Shown here piece by piece: positions 18,983-26,219 of a DNA stretch of 46,873 bases. Origin of the DNA: an uncultured Nioella sp. (GTDB taxonomy: Bacteria; Pseudomonadota; Alphaproteobacteria; Rhodobacterales; Rhodobacteraceae); contig CANLZL010000011.1 of NCBI GenBank assembly GCA_947495575.1, forward strand, positions 1 through 46,873. The letters are read 5' to 3'. The notes under the pieces were generated by a model that saw only the letters and a program-made list of their open reading frames with translations, was not told the DNA's origin and did not search any database. The position numbers and the translations under genes are program-made. The stretch's first letter is position 1; each line of letters starts with the position of its first letter.

Positions 18983-19477
18983 TTAATCTCCTTCCCCTTC
19001 GGTCGAAGGGTCACGTTGCAAATTTGCCGGTGCCCGGCCCGGGTTTTTGTTCAGCAAAGCCGTGTTCAGGCGCGGCATATCCGCGATGGCGTATTGGCTG
19101 CGAAATATTTTCCACAGCCCGTCTTTCCTTTTCAGGACAGACAGGACGACATAAGGCTCCTTGATCAAGGCGGCCCCGGAAAACAGGCGGCTTTCATGGG
19201 TCGACATGATTTCTGCCGGGCCGCGAAATTCCGCGGCAACCACATGACGCACCATGTTGGTTACGCCAAGGCTTTGATAACATTCGAGGACCTGGAAAAA
19301 GACATGTTTGAGTTCCGTTGGCGATGTGATCGTAATGTTCCCGTCAAACGTGTCCAGATCCTGAGGAAAGTGAAAGCATTCGGCAAAGCCGGGAAAGTCA
19401 CCGGCGACCATCGCGGTTCCGGTGCGTTCCAGCAGGTCCTCCGCAATTTCCCTGGCTGAGATGAATGCATTCACCAT
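18983..19477 (-). CDS. NTF2-like / SnoaL-type protein
   Basis: A 164-aa protein. Its layout (an N-terminal helix pair with RTGTAMVAGDFPGFAECFHFP, then beta strands ending in VVLSVLKRKDGLWKIFRSQYA) fits the NTF2-like/SnoaL cone fold. Such domains may be enzymes, binding proteins or dimerisation modules; the catalytic residues are not evident. It starts only 3 bp after the thiolase stop, so it is in the same operon. The assignment is by pattern only. Confidence 0.6.
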   Translation of the reverse strand: MVNAFISAREIAEDLLERTGTAMVAGDFPGFAECFHFPQDLDTFDGNITITSPTELKHVFFQVLECYQSLGVTNMVRHVVAAEFRGPAEIMSTHESRLFSGAALIKEPYVVLSVLKRKDGLWKIFRSQYAIADMPRLNTALLNKNPGRAPANLQRDPSTEGEGD

Positions 19478-19480
19478 GGG

Positions 19481-20692
19481 CTATACCCGCTCGATAATGG
19501 TTGCCGCCCCCATGCCTGAGCCAATGCAAAGCGTGGCAAGGCCCGTGCCTTTGCCGCTGCGTTCCAGTTCATCCAATAGTGTGCCGAGGATCATCGCGCC
19601 GGTCGCGCCAAGCGGGTGGCCCATGGCGATGGAGCCGCCATTGACATTGACCTTGGCCGGATCAGCGTCAAATGCCTGCATGAAGCGCATGACCACACTG
19701 GCAAAAGCCTCGTTCACTTCGAAAAGGTCGATGTCGCTGATACCCATTCCGGTCTCGGCAAGGATCTTCTGCGTCACCGGCACCGGACCGGTCAGCATGA
19801 TCGTGGGATCTGTGCCGATCTTGGCCGTGGCGCGGATGCGGGCGCGGGGTTTCAGGCCCATCGAATCACCAAATTCCTTGTTGCCGATCAACACGGCCGC
19901 AGCGCCATCGACGATGCCTGAGCTGTTGCCAGCATGGTGGATGTGGTTGATGCGCTCAAGATGCGGGTATTTCATCAGGGCAACGGCATCAAAGCCGGGC
20001 ATGACCTCACCCATATCTTTGAAGCTTGGCTTCAAGGCACCAAGCGACTGCATATCGGTTTCGGGGCGCATGTATTCGTCACGGTCCAAAATGGGCAGGC
20101 CATTTATATCCTTGACGGGGATGATGGATTTTTCGAACCGGTTGTCATCCCAGGCGGCTTTTGCGCGTTTCTGGCTTTCGACGGCCAATGCGTCGGCCTC
20201 ATCCCGGGAGAACCCGTATTCCGTCGCAATGATATCGGCCGAAATGCCTTGGGGGACGAAATAGTTGTCCATCGCGATCGAGGGATCCACGGCAATCGCG
20301 CCGCCATCCATGCCCATAGGCACGCGGCTCATCGCTTCGACCCCGCCCGCGACATAGGCCTGACCTGCGCCGCCGCGCACTTGATTGGCGGCGAGGTTCA
20401 CCGCCTCCAAACCGCTGGCGCAGAAACGGTTGATCGACAGGCCGGGGATGGATTCATCCAGATCAGAGGCCAAAACCGCAGTGCGGGCAAGGCAAGCACC
20501 TTGTTCACCCACTTGGGTAACGTTGCCCCAGATCACATCTTCAACGGCGTGGCCGGTCAAGTCGTTGCGCTCCTTCAGGGCATTGAGGGCAATCGCGCTG
20601 AGCCGTGCGGCGGTCACTTCGTGCAGCGACCCATCCTTGCGGCCCTTGCCGCGCGGGGTGCGGATCGCGTCATAGATATAGGCATCGGTCAC
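19481..20692 (-). CDS. fadA: Acetyl-CoA C-acyltransferase (thiolase)
   Basis: A 403-aa thiolase, first gene of the fadA-NTF2-cupin-GFA-fadJ operon, catalysing the last step of beta-oxidation. The catalytic triad is visible: Cys91 in NRFCASGLEAV, His359 in IAMGHPLGATG and Cys389 in LCIGSGMG. Length is standard. The start is GTG at 20692 (MTDAYIYDAIRTPRG) behind GGAAGG. The block with FadJ and the nearby acyl-CoA dehydrogenase is a complete beta-oxidation set. Confidence 0.93.
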   Translation of the reverse strand: MTDAYIYDAIRTPRGKGRKDGSLHEVTAARLSAIALNALKERNDLTGHAVEDVIWGNVTQVGEQGACLARTAVLASDLDESIPGLSINRFCASGLEAVNLAANQVRGGAGQAYVAGGVEAMSRVPMGMDGGAIAVDPSIAMDNYFVPQGISADIIATEYGFSRDEADALAVESQKRAKAAWDDNRFEKSIIPVKDINGLPILDRDEYMRPETDMQSLGALKPSFKDMGEVMPGFDAVALMKYPHLERINHIHHAGNSSGIVDGAAAVLIGNKEFGDSMGLKPRARIRATAKIGTDPTIMLTGPVPVTQKILAETGMGISDIDLFEVNEAFASVVMRFMQAFDADPAKVNVNGGSIAMGHPLGATGAMILGTLLDELERSGKGTGLATLCIGSGMGAATIIERV

Positions 20693-20746
20693 AGGACGGT
20701 TCCTTCCTTATTATGAATCGAATTCAGCAGTTTGGCGATGTCATTG

Positions 20747-21175
20747 CTAATTGCCGAGGCCGCACGGCAAAGCCGAGCCCGCACAGCAGAATGATGGAGA
20801 ACAATGTTGCTCGATCGCACAGTCGCCGAAAGAGTGGCCAGATCTTCCCCGCCCTGTGGCACAACCCGGCCGACACGGCATTTCGTTGGCTGATCTGCAA
20901 CAAAGCTTTGATACGAATGTCGGTGAATTTGGCGCCGCATCATCTTTGGTTTCTTCTGCATTTTGCAATGCGATAAGTGCGGATTTACAATCTCGAAATC
21001 GGACTCGAATGATGGGAATTGCGGCGAACAACCCATGGTCACGAATAGTGTGTTTTGCAAATCCGGAGCACCCCGTGCCGCCATGCAAGACCGAATAGGC
21101 ACAGCGATAGCCTTTTCGAGGCGAAATCCAGCGCTGATACATATAGATCGAAAACAATGCGGCTCGGGAAACCAT
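20747..21175 (-). CDS. YidD-family protein with a long Cys-rich tail
   Basis: A 142-aa protein. The N-terminal 70 residues fit the YidD (membrane protein insertion efficiency factor, formerly DUF37) pattern: IYMYQRWISPRKGYRC, then a TGCSGFAKHTIRDHGLF block and IRVRFRDCKSAL, as in YQR.ISP...C.F.P.CS.YA..A...G...G......R..C. YidD helps YidC-type membrane protein insertion. The remaining 53 or so residues carry about nine cysteines (CC, GC, HC, FCC and others), unlike E. coli YidD (about 85 aa). GAGGTG precedes the ATG by eight bases. It precedes the thiolase by 54 bp on the same strand. Longer overlapping frames here look like shadows. Confidence 0.7.
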   Translation of the reverse strand: MVSRAALFSIYMYQRWISPRKGYRCAYSVLHGGTGCSGFAKHTIRDHGLFAAIPIIRVRFRDCKSALIALQNAEETKDDAAPNSPTFVSKLCCRSANEMPCRPGCATGRGRSGHSFGDCAIEQHCSPSFCCAGSALPCGLGN

Positions 21176-21260
21176 TCAATTACACCTCGTTCAAACGCTC
21201 TCGGTCGAGCATGTCGGACGTTGCGAAGTTCATCAAGAATTGGTTGGCATCTGGTCATCT

Positions 21261-21893
21261 CTACGCGCGATCCGAAGGGTTTCCGGGCATCAAATCATAA
21301 GGGTGTTTCCAGCCGGGCAGACCCTCAATTCCGGCCAGCCATCGGTTAATCTCGGGCCAGTCGGCGCGGTCAAAACCAAATGGCTCTGGGTAGAAGAGGT
21401 AACTGCAGCAGGAAATATCAGCATTGGTGAGGGCATCGCCGACAATCCAATTGCGCCCCTTGAGGTGGGTATTCAGCGTATCGTAGGCTGTTCTGAGGCG
21501 GCTTTGCATGAAGGCGATGACATTGGGGTCGCGGTGTTTCTCGGGCAGGAAATTCATCAAAAAGCGCGTCATTCCGGCCTGGCTGGACAGTTTGTGATTG
21601 TCCCAGAGGACCCATCGCAGCACCTCGTATTTCTCCTCGGGGCGCCCGCCGAACCTGCCGGTCTGATCCGTCACCCACTGCTGGATCGCACCGGATTGGC
21701 TGAGCCTGATCCCGTCAGCCTCCAGCACCGGGGCCTCTCCCATGACATTGGTGTCGCGATAGGCGTCGGTTCGGGCTGCGCCGTTGAAGAAATCGACAAA
21801 AACCGGTTCCCAGGGAAGCCCCGACAATTCCAGCGCGAGGGCCGCCTTGTAGGAATTTCCGCTTTCTCCGAAACAATGGAGCTTGATGGTCAT
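21261..21893 (-). CDS. Glutathione S-transferase family protein
   Basis: A 210-aa protein with an N-terminal thioredoxin-like domain (MTIKLHCFGESGNSYKAALA, GEAPVLEADG, LSQSGAIQQWV) and an all-helical C-terminal domain with the N-capping-type segment GDALTNADI near residue 160. The S-S-pattern ser/cys region GNSYK would be the glutathione contact. Its substrate is unknown. The ATG follows AAGGATC. A palindromic hairpin plus dispersed repeat sits directly upstream of its start on the other side. Confidence 0.85.
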   Translation of the reverse strand: MTIKLHCFGESGNSYKAALALELSGLPWEPVFVDFFNGAARTDAYRDTNVMGEAPVLEADGIRLSQSGAIQQWVTDQTGRFGGRPEEKYEVLRWVLWDNHKLSSQAGMTRFLMNFLPEKHRDPNVIAFMQSRLRTAYDTLNTHLKGRNWIVGDALTNADISCCSYLFYPEPFGFDRADWPEINRWLAGIEGLPGWKHPYDLMPGNPSDRA

Positions 21894-21921
21894 ATCGATC
21901 CTTTTTTCTATCGGTGCGCGA

Positions 21922-21974
21922 CCGGGGGTTTTGCACCCCCGGACCCCCGCAGGGTATTTTCACAAAGAAGAAGG
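21922..21974. repeat. Hairpin plus GGGTATTTT repeat, copy 2
   Basis: CCGGGGGT (21922-21929) and ACCCCCGG (21935-21942) form a perfect 8-bp hairpin. It is followed by a CCCCCGCAGGGTATTTTCAC segment and AAAGAAGAAGG up to 21974. The core resembles the repeat after maeB (3588-3612). Together with the inverted copy at 22131 it accounts for much of the 291-bp gap between the GST and the 70-aa gene. Confidence 0.65.
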
Positions 21975-22130
21975 CTCATAACCGTTTGTTAAGGTTAACC
22001 GCCTAGCGTTTTGGTGCGGTACAGGCTGGGGAGCCGATGACCGCCAAAGGAGAAGGCATTCCGATTTCGCCTTGCCTATGCTGGCCCGGGTCGGGCTTCG
22101 AAACGGCGGCGGATTTCGGGATGTCTGATC

Positions 22131-22153
22131 CCTTCTTCTTTGTACAAATACCC
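22131..22153. repeat. Inverted copy of the GGGTATTT repeat
   Basis: Read on the minus strand, 22153-22131 is GGGTATTTG followed by TACAAAGAAGAAGG. It matches 21952-21974 at 21 of 23 positions in the opposite orientation. The two copies enclose a 156-bp segment with no convincing gene. Confidence 0.65.
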
Positions 22154-22184
22154 AAGACTCCTCTCTGTCAAACTGGGTGAAAGG

Positions 22185-22397
22185 TCATTTTTTTCGCCCT
22201 TCCAATTCCGAATTGAACAAGCGAATGCGGTGGGTGAAATTGTCCTCATCCATCACGCTTTTCCAGTTTTCGAACAGAAAGGACAAAAATTCACCCTCAT
22301 CCAACCCCGCCTCACCGGCAAGCCGCTTGAGCTTGCGATAGCCATCTTCAGACATAGCAAGGTTTGGGCGGCGGGTCAGGCGGAGGCGTTTTGGCAT
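22185..22397 (-). CDS. Small basic protein of unknown function
   Basis: A 70-aa protein (MPKRLRLTRRPNLAMSEDGY at the start). It begins with a highly basic strand-like segment, then helices (YRKLKRLAGEAGLDEGEFLSF) and an acidic/basic tail. A ribbon-helix-helix-like DNA-binding role is possible but unproven. Its ATG is 12 bp after the acyl-CoA dehydrogenase stop, with TAAGGAA serving as both stop and ribosome site, so it is co-transcribed with that gene. Confidence 0.65.
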   Translation of the reverse strand: MPKRLRLTRRPNLAMSEDGYRKLKRLAGEAGLDEGEFLSFLFENWKSVMDEDNFTHRIRLFNSELEGRKK

Positions 22398-22409
22398 ATA
22401 TGGTTTTCC

Positions 22410-24185
22410 TTAGAACTGATCGGCATCAAGCCCCATAACGGGATCCGCGCCAGATTGGATGCGTGCCAGATGCATGGCAACAGCCGGCAAAGACCGTGAC
22501 ATGTAATATTGAGCCGTGGTCAATTTGGTTTCGTGGAAGGCCGGATCATCGGTGCCCTCAGCCAGGGCAGAAAGAGACGCTTTGGCCATCCGCGCCCACA
22601 TCAGGGCCAAACAGACATGCCCGGTCATATGCATGAAGTCATATGACCCCGCGAGAGCCGCATTGGGATTTTTCGGAGCTTCCGCCATGAAGAACATGCC
22701 AGCGGCCTGCAGATCCTTTGAGGCCGCTTTGAGCGGGGTCACGAAGGGCTCCATCCCTTGGACCTCGGCGTTTTCCTTGCAGAAGTCTTTTACCAGCCCG
22801 AAGAAGGCCATGACGTGTTTGCCGCCATCCGTGGCCAGCTTGCGGCCCACAAGGTCCAGCGCCTGAACGCCGTTGGCGCCTTCGTAGATCTGGGTAATAC
22901 GGGCATCGCGTACAAATTGGCTCATTCCCCATTCTTCGATATAGCCATGCCCGCCATAGATTTGTTGGGCTTGAACAGCCATCTCAAAACCCTTGTCGGT
23001 CAAGAAACCTTTCAGAACAGGCGTAAGCAATGAAATCAGGCCATCGGCATCCGCGTCTTCGGAGCGGTGGGCCTGATCGATCAACATGGCGCCCCAGTAA
23101 AGAAACGCGCGCGCGCCCTCGACGAAGCTTTTCTGGTCCATCAGGTTGCGCCGGATATCGGGGTGAACAATCAGAGGATCGGCGGGACCATCGGGGTTTT
23201 TTGCGCCAGTTACGTCACGCCCCTGAAGGCGGTCCTTGGCATAGGTGACAGCGTTTTGATACGCGGCTTCGGCCTGCGCCATCCCTTGCATCGCAACGCC
23301 AAGCCGGGCTTCGTTCATCATGGTGAACATGGCCCTCATACCCTTGTGCTCTTCCCCAAGCAGCCAGCCAGTCGCGGCGTCATAGTTCATCACGCAAGTG
23401 GCATTGCCATGAATGCCCATTTTCTCTTCGATATTGCCGACCGAAACGCCGTTGCGGGTACCAAGCGAACCGTCATCATTCACCAAAACCTTGGGCACGA
23501 TAAACAGAGAGACCCCTTTGATGCCGTCCGGCCCGCCAGGAATTTTTGCCAGAACCAAATGGATGACATTCTCGGACATGTCGTGATCACCGGCCGAGAT
23601 GAAAATCTTTTGACCGCTGATTTTATAGCTGCCGTCATCCTGTGGTTCGGCCTTTGTCCGCATCAGACCCAGATCGGTGCCGCAATGGGGTTCCGTTAGG
23701 TTCATGGTGCCGGTCCAGTCGCAACTGACCATCTTGGGCAGGTATTTGGCTTTCTGTGCGTCGGTGCCATGCGCATGGATCGCAGAGTATGCGCCATGGG
23801 TCAGACCTTGATACATTGTGAACGCCTGATTGGCGGCTGAGAACATTTCGCCCACGGCAGTTCCCAAGAGCGGCGGCATACCTTGACCGCCATAGTCGGG
23901 ATCACAATCAAGGCCGGGCCAACCGCCGGATTTCACCTGTTCAAATGCGTCTTTAAATCCGGGCGGCGTGTAAACCAGGCCGTTTTCAAATTGGCACCCT
24001 TCCCGATCGCCTACCTGATTTAGCGGGGCGACAAGCTCGGACGCGACCTTTCCGGCTTCTTCGAGGACCGCAGAGGTAAAATCCGGGTCAAGCTCTTCAT
24101 AGCCGGGAATTGCTTGCTCACTGACCTTCAGCACGTCATGTAGAATGAAGGCCATGTCTTTGGTGGGGGCGGTATACATTGGCAT
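22410..24185 (-). CDS. Acyl-CoA dehydrogenase, long (about 590-aa) subgroup
   Basis: A 591-aa FAD enzyme that introduces the alpha-beta double bond in acyl-CoA and passes electrons to ETF. The FAD/CoA fold is complete, with [12 protein letters not shown] near 162-173, the catalytic glutamate at E435 in [14 protein letters not shown], and an extra C-terminal domain that distinguishes this subgroup from 380-aa enzymes. The same subgroup includes medium/long-chain enzymes and 3-methylmercaptopropionyl-CoA dehydrogenases (DmdC-like), so the substrate is open. GGAGG precedes the first ATG (24185). It follows a MerR gene by 21 bp and precedes the 70-aa gene; all three form one unit. Confidence 0.9.
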   Translation of the reverse strand: MPMYTAPTKDMAFILHDVLKVSEQAIPGYEELDPDFTSAVLEEAGKVASELVAPLNQVGDREGCQFENGLVYTPPGFKDAFEQVKSGGWPGLDCDPDYGGQGMPPLLGTAVGEMFSAANQAFTMYQGLTHGAYSAIHAHGTDAQKAKYLPKMVSCDWTGTMNLTEPHCGTDLGLMRTKAEPQDDGSYKISGQKIFISAGDHDMSENVIHLVLAKIPGGPDGIKGVSLFIVPKVLVNDDGSLGTRNGVSVGNIEEKMGIHGNATCVMNYDAATGWLLGEEHKGMRAMFTMMNEARLGVAMQGMAQAEAAYQNAVTYAKDRLQGRDVTGAKNPDGPADPLIVHPDIRRNLMDQKSFVEGARAFLYWGAMLIDQAHRSEDADADGLISLLTPVLKGFLTDKGFEMAVQAQQIYGGHGYIEEWGMSQFVRDARITQIYEGANGVQALDLVGRKLATDGGKHVMAFFGLVKDFCKENAEVQGMEPFVTPLKAASKDLQAAGMFFMAEAPKNPNAALAGSYDFMHMTGHVCLALMWARMAKASLSALAEGTDDPAFHETKLTTAQYYMSRSLPAVAMHLARIQSGADPVMGLDADQF

Positions 24186-24206
24186 GGGCGTCCTCCGTGT
24201 CGTCGC

Positions 24207-24608
24207 TTAAGCGCGTTGCTGGCGCTTTGAGGCGATATCGTCGAGCATATCTTCGACCAAACCCATTTGCTGCTTCATTTCTCCGATGGCTTCATCAAGC
24301 TCTTCACGGCGGCGGACCAGATCGTCCAAGCGTTCGGATGCGACTTCCAACGTACGAGTTAGCTGCGTTTCTTGCTGATCACCCAGATAGTAAAGCTCAA
24401 GCAGTTGTCGGATTTCCTCCAAAGAAAAACCAAACCGTTTCCCTCGCAAAATCAGCTTCAGACGGGCGCGATCACGTTTCGTGAAAAGGCGCTTCTGGCC
24501 TTCGCGGATAGGGAACAACAGTTCCTTGGACTCATAAAAGCGAAGCGTGCGAGGTGTAACATCGAAGGCATCACACATTTCGCGAATGGTCATGGTTTCA
24601 GCGTCCAT
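24207..24608 (-). CDS. MerR-family regulator (first of two)
   Basis: A 133-aa regulator: winged HTH with TIREMCDAFDVTPRTLRFYE, then a coiled-coil-rich second half (ERLDDLVRRREELDEAIGEM). No cysteines for metal sensing. It most resembles the MerR proteins that control acyl-CoA and branched-chain amino acid degradation. I place the start at 24608 behind AGGTGA; an in-frame ATG at 24635 is possible. It is the first gene of the unit MerR-acyl-CoA dehydrogenase-70-aa gene and has a palindrome upstream. Effector unknown, probably an acyl-CoA. Confidence 0.85.
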   Translation of the reverse strand: MDAETMTIREMCDAFDVTPRTLRFYESKELLFPIREGQKRLFTKRDRARLKLILRGKRFGFSLEEIRQLLELYYLGDQQETQLTRTLEVASERLDDLVRRREELDEAIGEMKQQMGLVEDMLDDIASKRQQRA

Positions 24609-24686
24609 AAGGTCACCTGTCATTTTCATAAACATCGGGTCGTGTCCCTCAAAATTGCGATTCTGAGGGAAGCTTACAAGTCAAGT

Positions 24687-24700
24687 TTACGTTGACGTAA
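24687..24700. promoter_or_regulatory. Palindromic operator TTACGT-TG-ACGTAA
   Basis: A perfect 14-bp palindrome with 6-bp arms, flanked by another ACGT pair (24706-24714, GACGTCACGTCAC). It sits 78 bp upstream of the first MerR gene, in the space between the two MerR genes. The form agrees with my recollection of LiuR-type MerR operators in proteobacteria (TTTACGT..ACGTAAA-like); this is from memory, not from a search. Confidence 0.6.
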
Positions 24701-24771
24701 GCGAGACGTCACGTCACTTTTGGGATTTCCGTTAAGTCAGCAGCTTTCCGCCAAAAGCGAAAAAACCTGCG

Positions 24772-25143
24772 TTATTCGGGCTTTGCGACCCAAATGTCCC
24801 GCAAATCCTCGAGGTCTTCGATGATCTCGTCCAATTCCGTCCTGCGCGACTTCAATTCCGCCAATTGGCGCTCTGCCATCTCCATCCAGGCTTTTCGCTG
24901 CAGGTTCTGATCTTCGTCGGCGTTGTAGAGCTCAAGCCATTGCCGCATCTCTTCCAACGAGAATCCAAAGCGGCGTCCGCGCCGGATCAGGGTCATGCGC
25001 GCCACCTCACGAGGACCATAAAAGCGCGAGCGGCCCACGCGTTCCGGGGCCAGAAGCTCGATATACTCGTAGTGGCGCAAGGTGCGAGGGGTCACCTCGA
25101 ACTTGGCGCACATTTGTTTGAAATCCAGCTTTTCTTCCGACAT
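24772..25143 (-). CDS. MerR-family regulator (second of two)
   Basis: A 123-aa regulator with HTH text DFKQMCAKFEVTPRTLRHYE, followed by a coiled-coil tail (ERQLAELKSRRTELDEIIED). It shares the MC.KF.VTPRTLR.YE pattern with the MerR gene 24207-24608, so the two are paralogs. Its promoter region is divergent from the thioesterase pair on the plus strand. It probably regulates genes of the same acyl-CoA network. Effector not visible. Confidence 0.85.
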   Translation of the reverse strand: MSEEKLDFKQMCAKFEVTPRTLRHYEYIELLAPERVGRSRFYGPREVARMTLIRRGRRFGFSLEEMRQWLELYNADEDQNLQRKAWMEMAERQLAELKSRRTELDEIIEDLEDLRDIWVAKPE

Positions 25144-25260
25144 GGGCCGTTGATCTTCCGTCTTGGTCTTTCCGCTGCGTCAGATCATGCAACAGGCTTG
25201 CGGCAATTGCAAAACCATGATGGGTCTTGGGTATGTAATGATATCTGCAAGGGGCGGGAT

Positions 25261-25701
25261 ATGGAGCCAAGCGAAAAAGCACGGATTGCAAAGCAGTTCA
25301 TAGAGGCCATTCCGTTCTCGCGCGCATTGCAAATGCACCTCGACGAAATTGGCGACGGCGTGGCCCAAATCTCGATGCCGTGGGCCAAGGATTTGGTCGG
25401 TGACCCACGCACCGGCGTTATTCATGGCGGGGCCGTGTCTGCGCTGATGGATACATGTGGAGGGGCCGCTGTGATGAGCCACCCAGAGGCGCCAGCCGGA
25501 ACAGCGACAATTGATCTGAGAATTGACTACATGCGCGCTGCCAAACCTGGTGACGTGATCCACGCGCGTGCCGAATGCTACCATGTAACCCGAAGCGTCG
25601 GCTTTGTGCGGGCCAGCGCGTGGGACGGGGATAGCGATCAGCCGGTGGCCACTGCCGCAGGGGCGTTCACTATTGAGCGCCCAAAAGGAAGCTCGTCATG
25701 A
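25261..25701 (+). CDS. PaaI-family hotdog thioesterase (first of pair)
   Basis: A 146-aa hotdog-fold protein likely to hydrolyse acyl- or aryl-CoA thioesters. The family block TGVIHGGAVSALMDTCGG has HGG at 55-57 and Asp64, the position of the catalytic acid. The start is the ATG at 25261 with AAGGGGCGGG upstream, not the longer upstream frame. It overlaps the next gene by 4 bp (ATGA). Substrate unknown. Confidence 0.85.
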   Translation: MEPSEKARIAKQFIEAIPFSRALQMHLDEIGDGVAQISMPWAKDLVGDPRTGVIHGGAVSALMDTCGGAAVMSHPEAPAGTATIDLRIDYMRAAKPGDVIHARAECYHVTRSVGFVRASAWDGDSDQPVATAAGAFTIERPKGSSS

Positions 25702-26219
25702 GCCACCGCCGCCCGGAACCTGTTCAAATCGTGAAAGAGCGCCGTGATAAAGCGCTACAGGCTTTGGTCGATGCAGTTCCATATGCAACCTTTATAGGGA
25801 TCACCTTTGAACGACGTGGGGACGAACTTACTGCGCTTTTGCCATTCGATGAGAAGCTGATCGGCAACCCGTTGCTTCCGGCCTTGCATGGCGGCGCGAT
25901 TGCGTCCTTCCTTGAAGTTACCTCCATTGTGGGTCTGGCATGGCAATCCCTTTGGGACGATGTCGAATCTGGCCGGATTAAGGGCGAGGACCTGAGTGCA
26001 GAATCCTTGCCGCGTTTGCCCAAGACGATTGATTTTACCGTCGACTACTTACGCACCGGCCTGCCAAGGGACGCCTATGCTCGGGCGCGGGTCAATCGGT
26101 CGGGGCGGCGCTATGCCTCTGTGCATGTGGAGGCATGGCAGGATAACCGGAGCCGCCTTTTTGCGCAGGCAACAGGCCATTTTCTGATGCCTCCCGCTGT
26201 AGAGGCTCCCCTTGGCTGA
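25698..26219 (+). CDS. PaaI-family hotdog thioesterase (second of pair)
   Basis: A 173-aa hotdog protein, longer than the first and with an insertion (DVESGRIKGEDLSAESLPRL). LHGGAIASFLEVTS carries HGG at 64-66 but has Glu73 where the first thioesterase has Asp. Its pairing with the preceding gene suggests a heteromer or two related specificities, an inference. The start overlaps the upstream gene, and the downstream MATE gene overlaps its end by 8 bp. Confidence 0.8.
   Translation: MSHRRPEPVQIVKERRDKALQALVDAVPYATFIGITFERRGDELTALLPFDEKLIGNPLLPALHGGAIASFLEVTSIVGLAWQSLWDDVESGRIKGEDLSAESLPRLPKTIDFTVDYLRTGLPRDAYARARVNRSGRRYASVHVEAWQDNRSRLFAQATGHFLMPPAVEAPLG

Noticed and set aside
20689-21258. 189-aa minus-strand frame
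   Set aside because: Overlaps the YidD-family gene in another frame and has no family pattern; the YidD frame is better supported.
20963-21349. 128-aa plus-strand frame over the YidD gene
   Set aside because: Opposite strand to the YidD-family and GST genes; no motif or ribosome site.
21977-22010. TTAAGGTTAAC near 21990 as a CtrA site
   Set aside because: The two TTAA parts are separated by only two bases rather than seven.
22037-22180. 47-codon plus-strand frame between the GST and 70-aa genes
   Set aside because: A weak GGGGAG is upstream, but the frame runs through the inverted repeat copy at 22131 and has no recognisable features.
25207-25240. Possible promoter TTGCAA...TATGTAAT for the thioesterases
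   Set aside because: The spacing is 19 bp or more and the match is poor; not reported as a feature.
24865-25260. Upstream extension of the first thioesterase frame
   Set aside because: It reads opposite to the MerR-2 gene; the ATG at 25261 with its own ribosome site gives the normal length.
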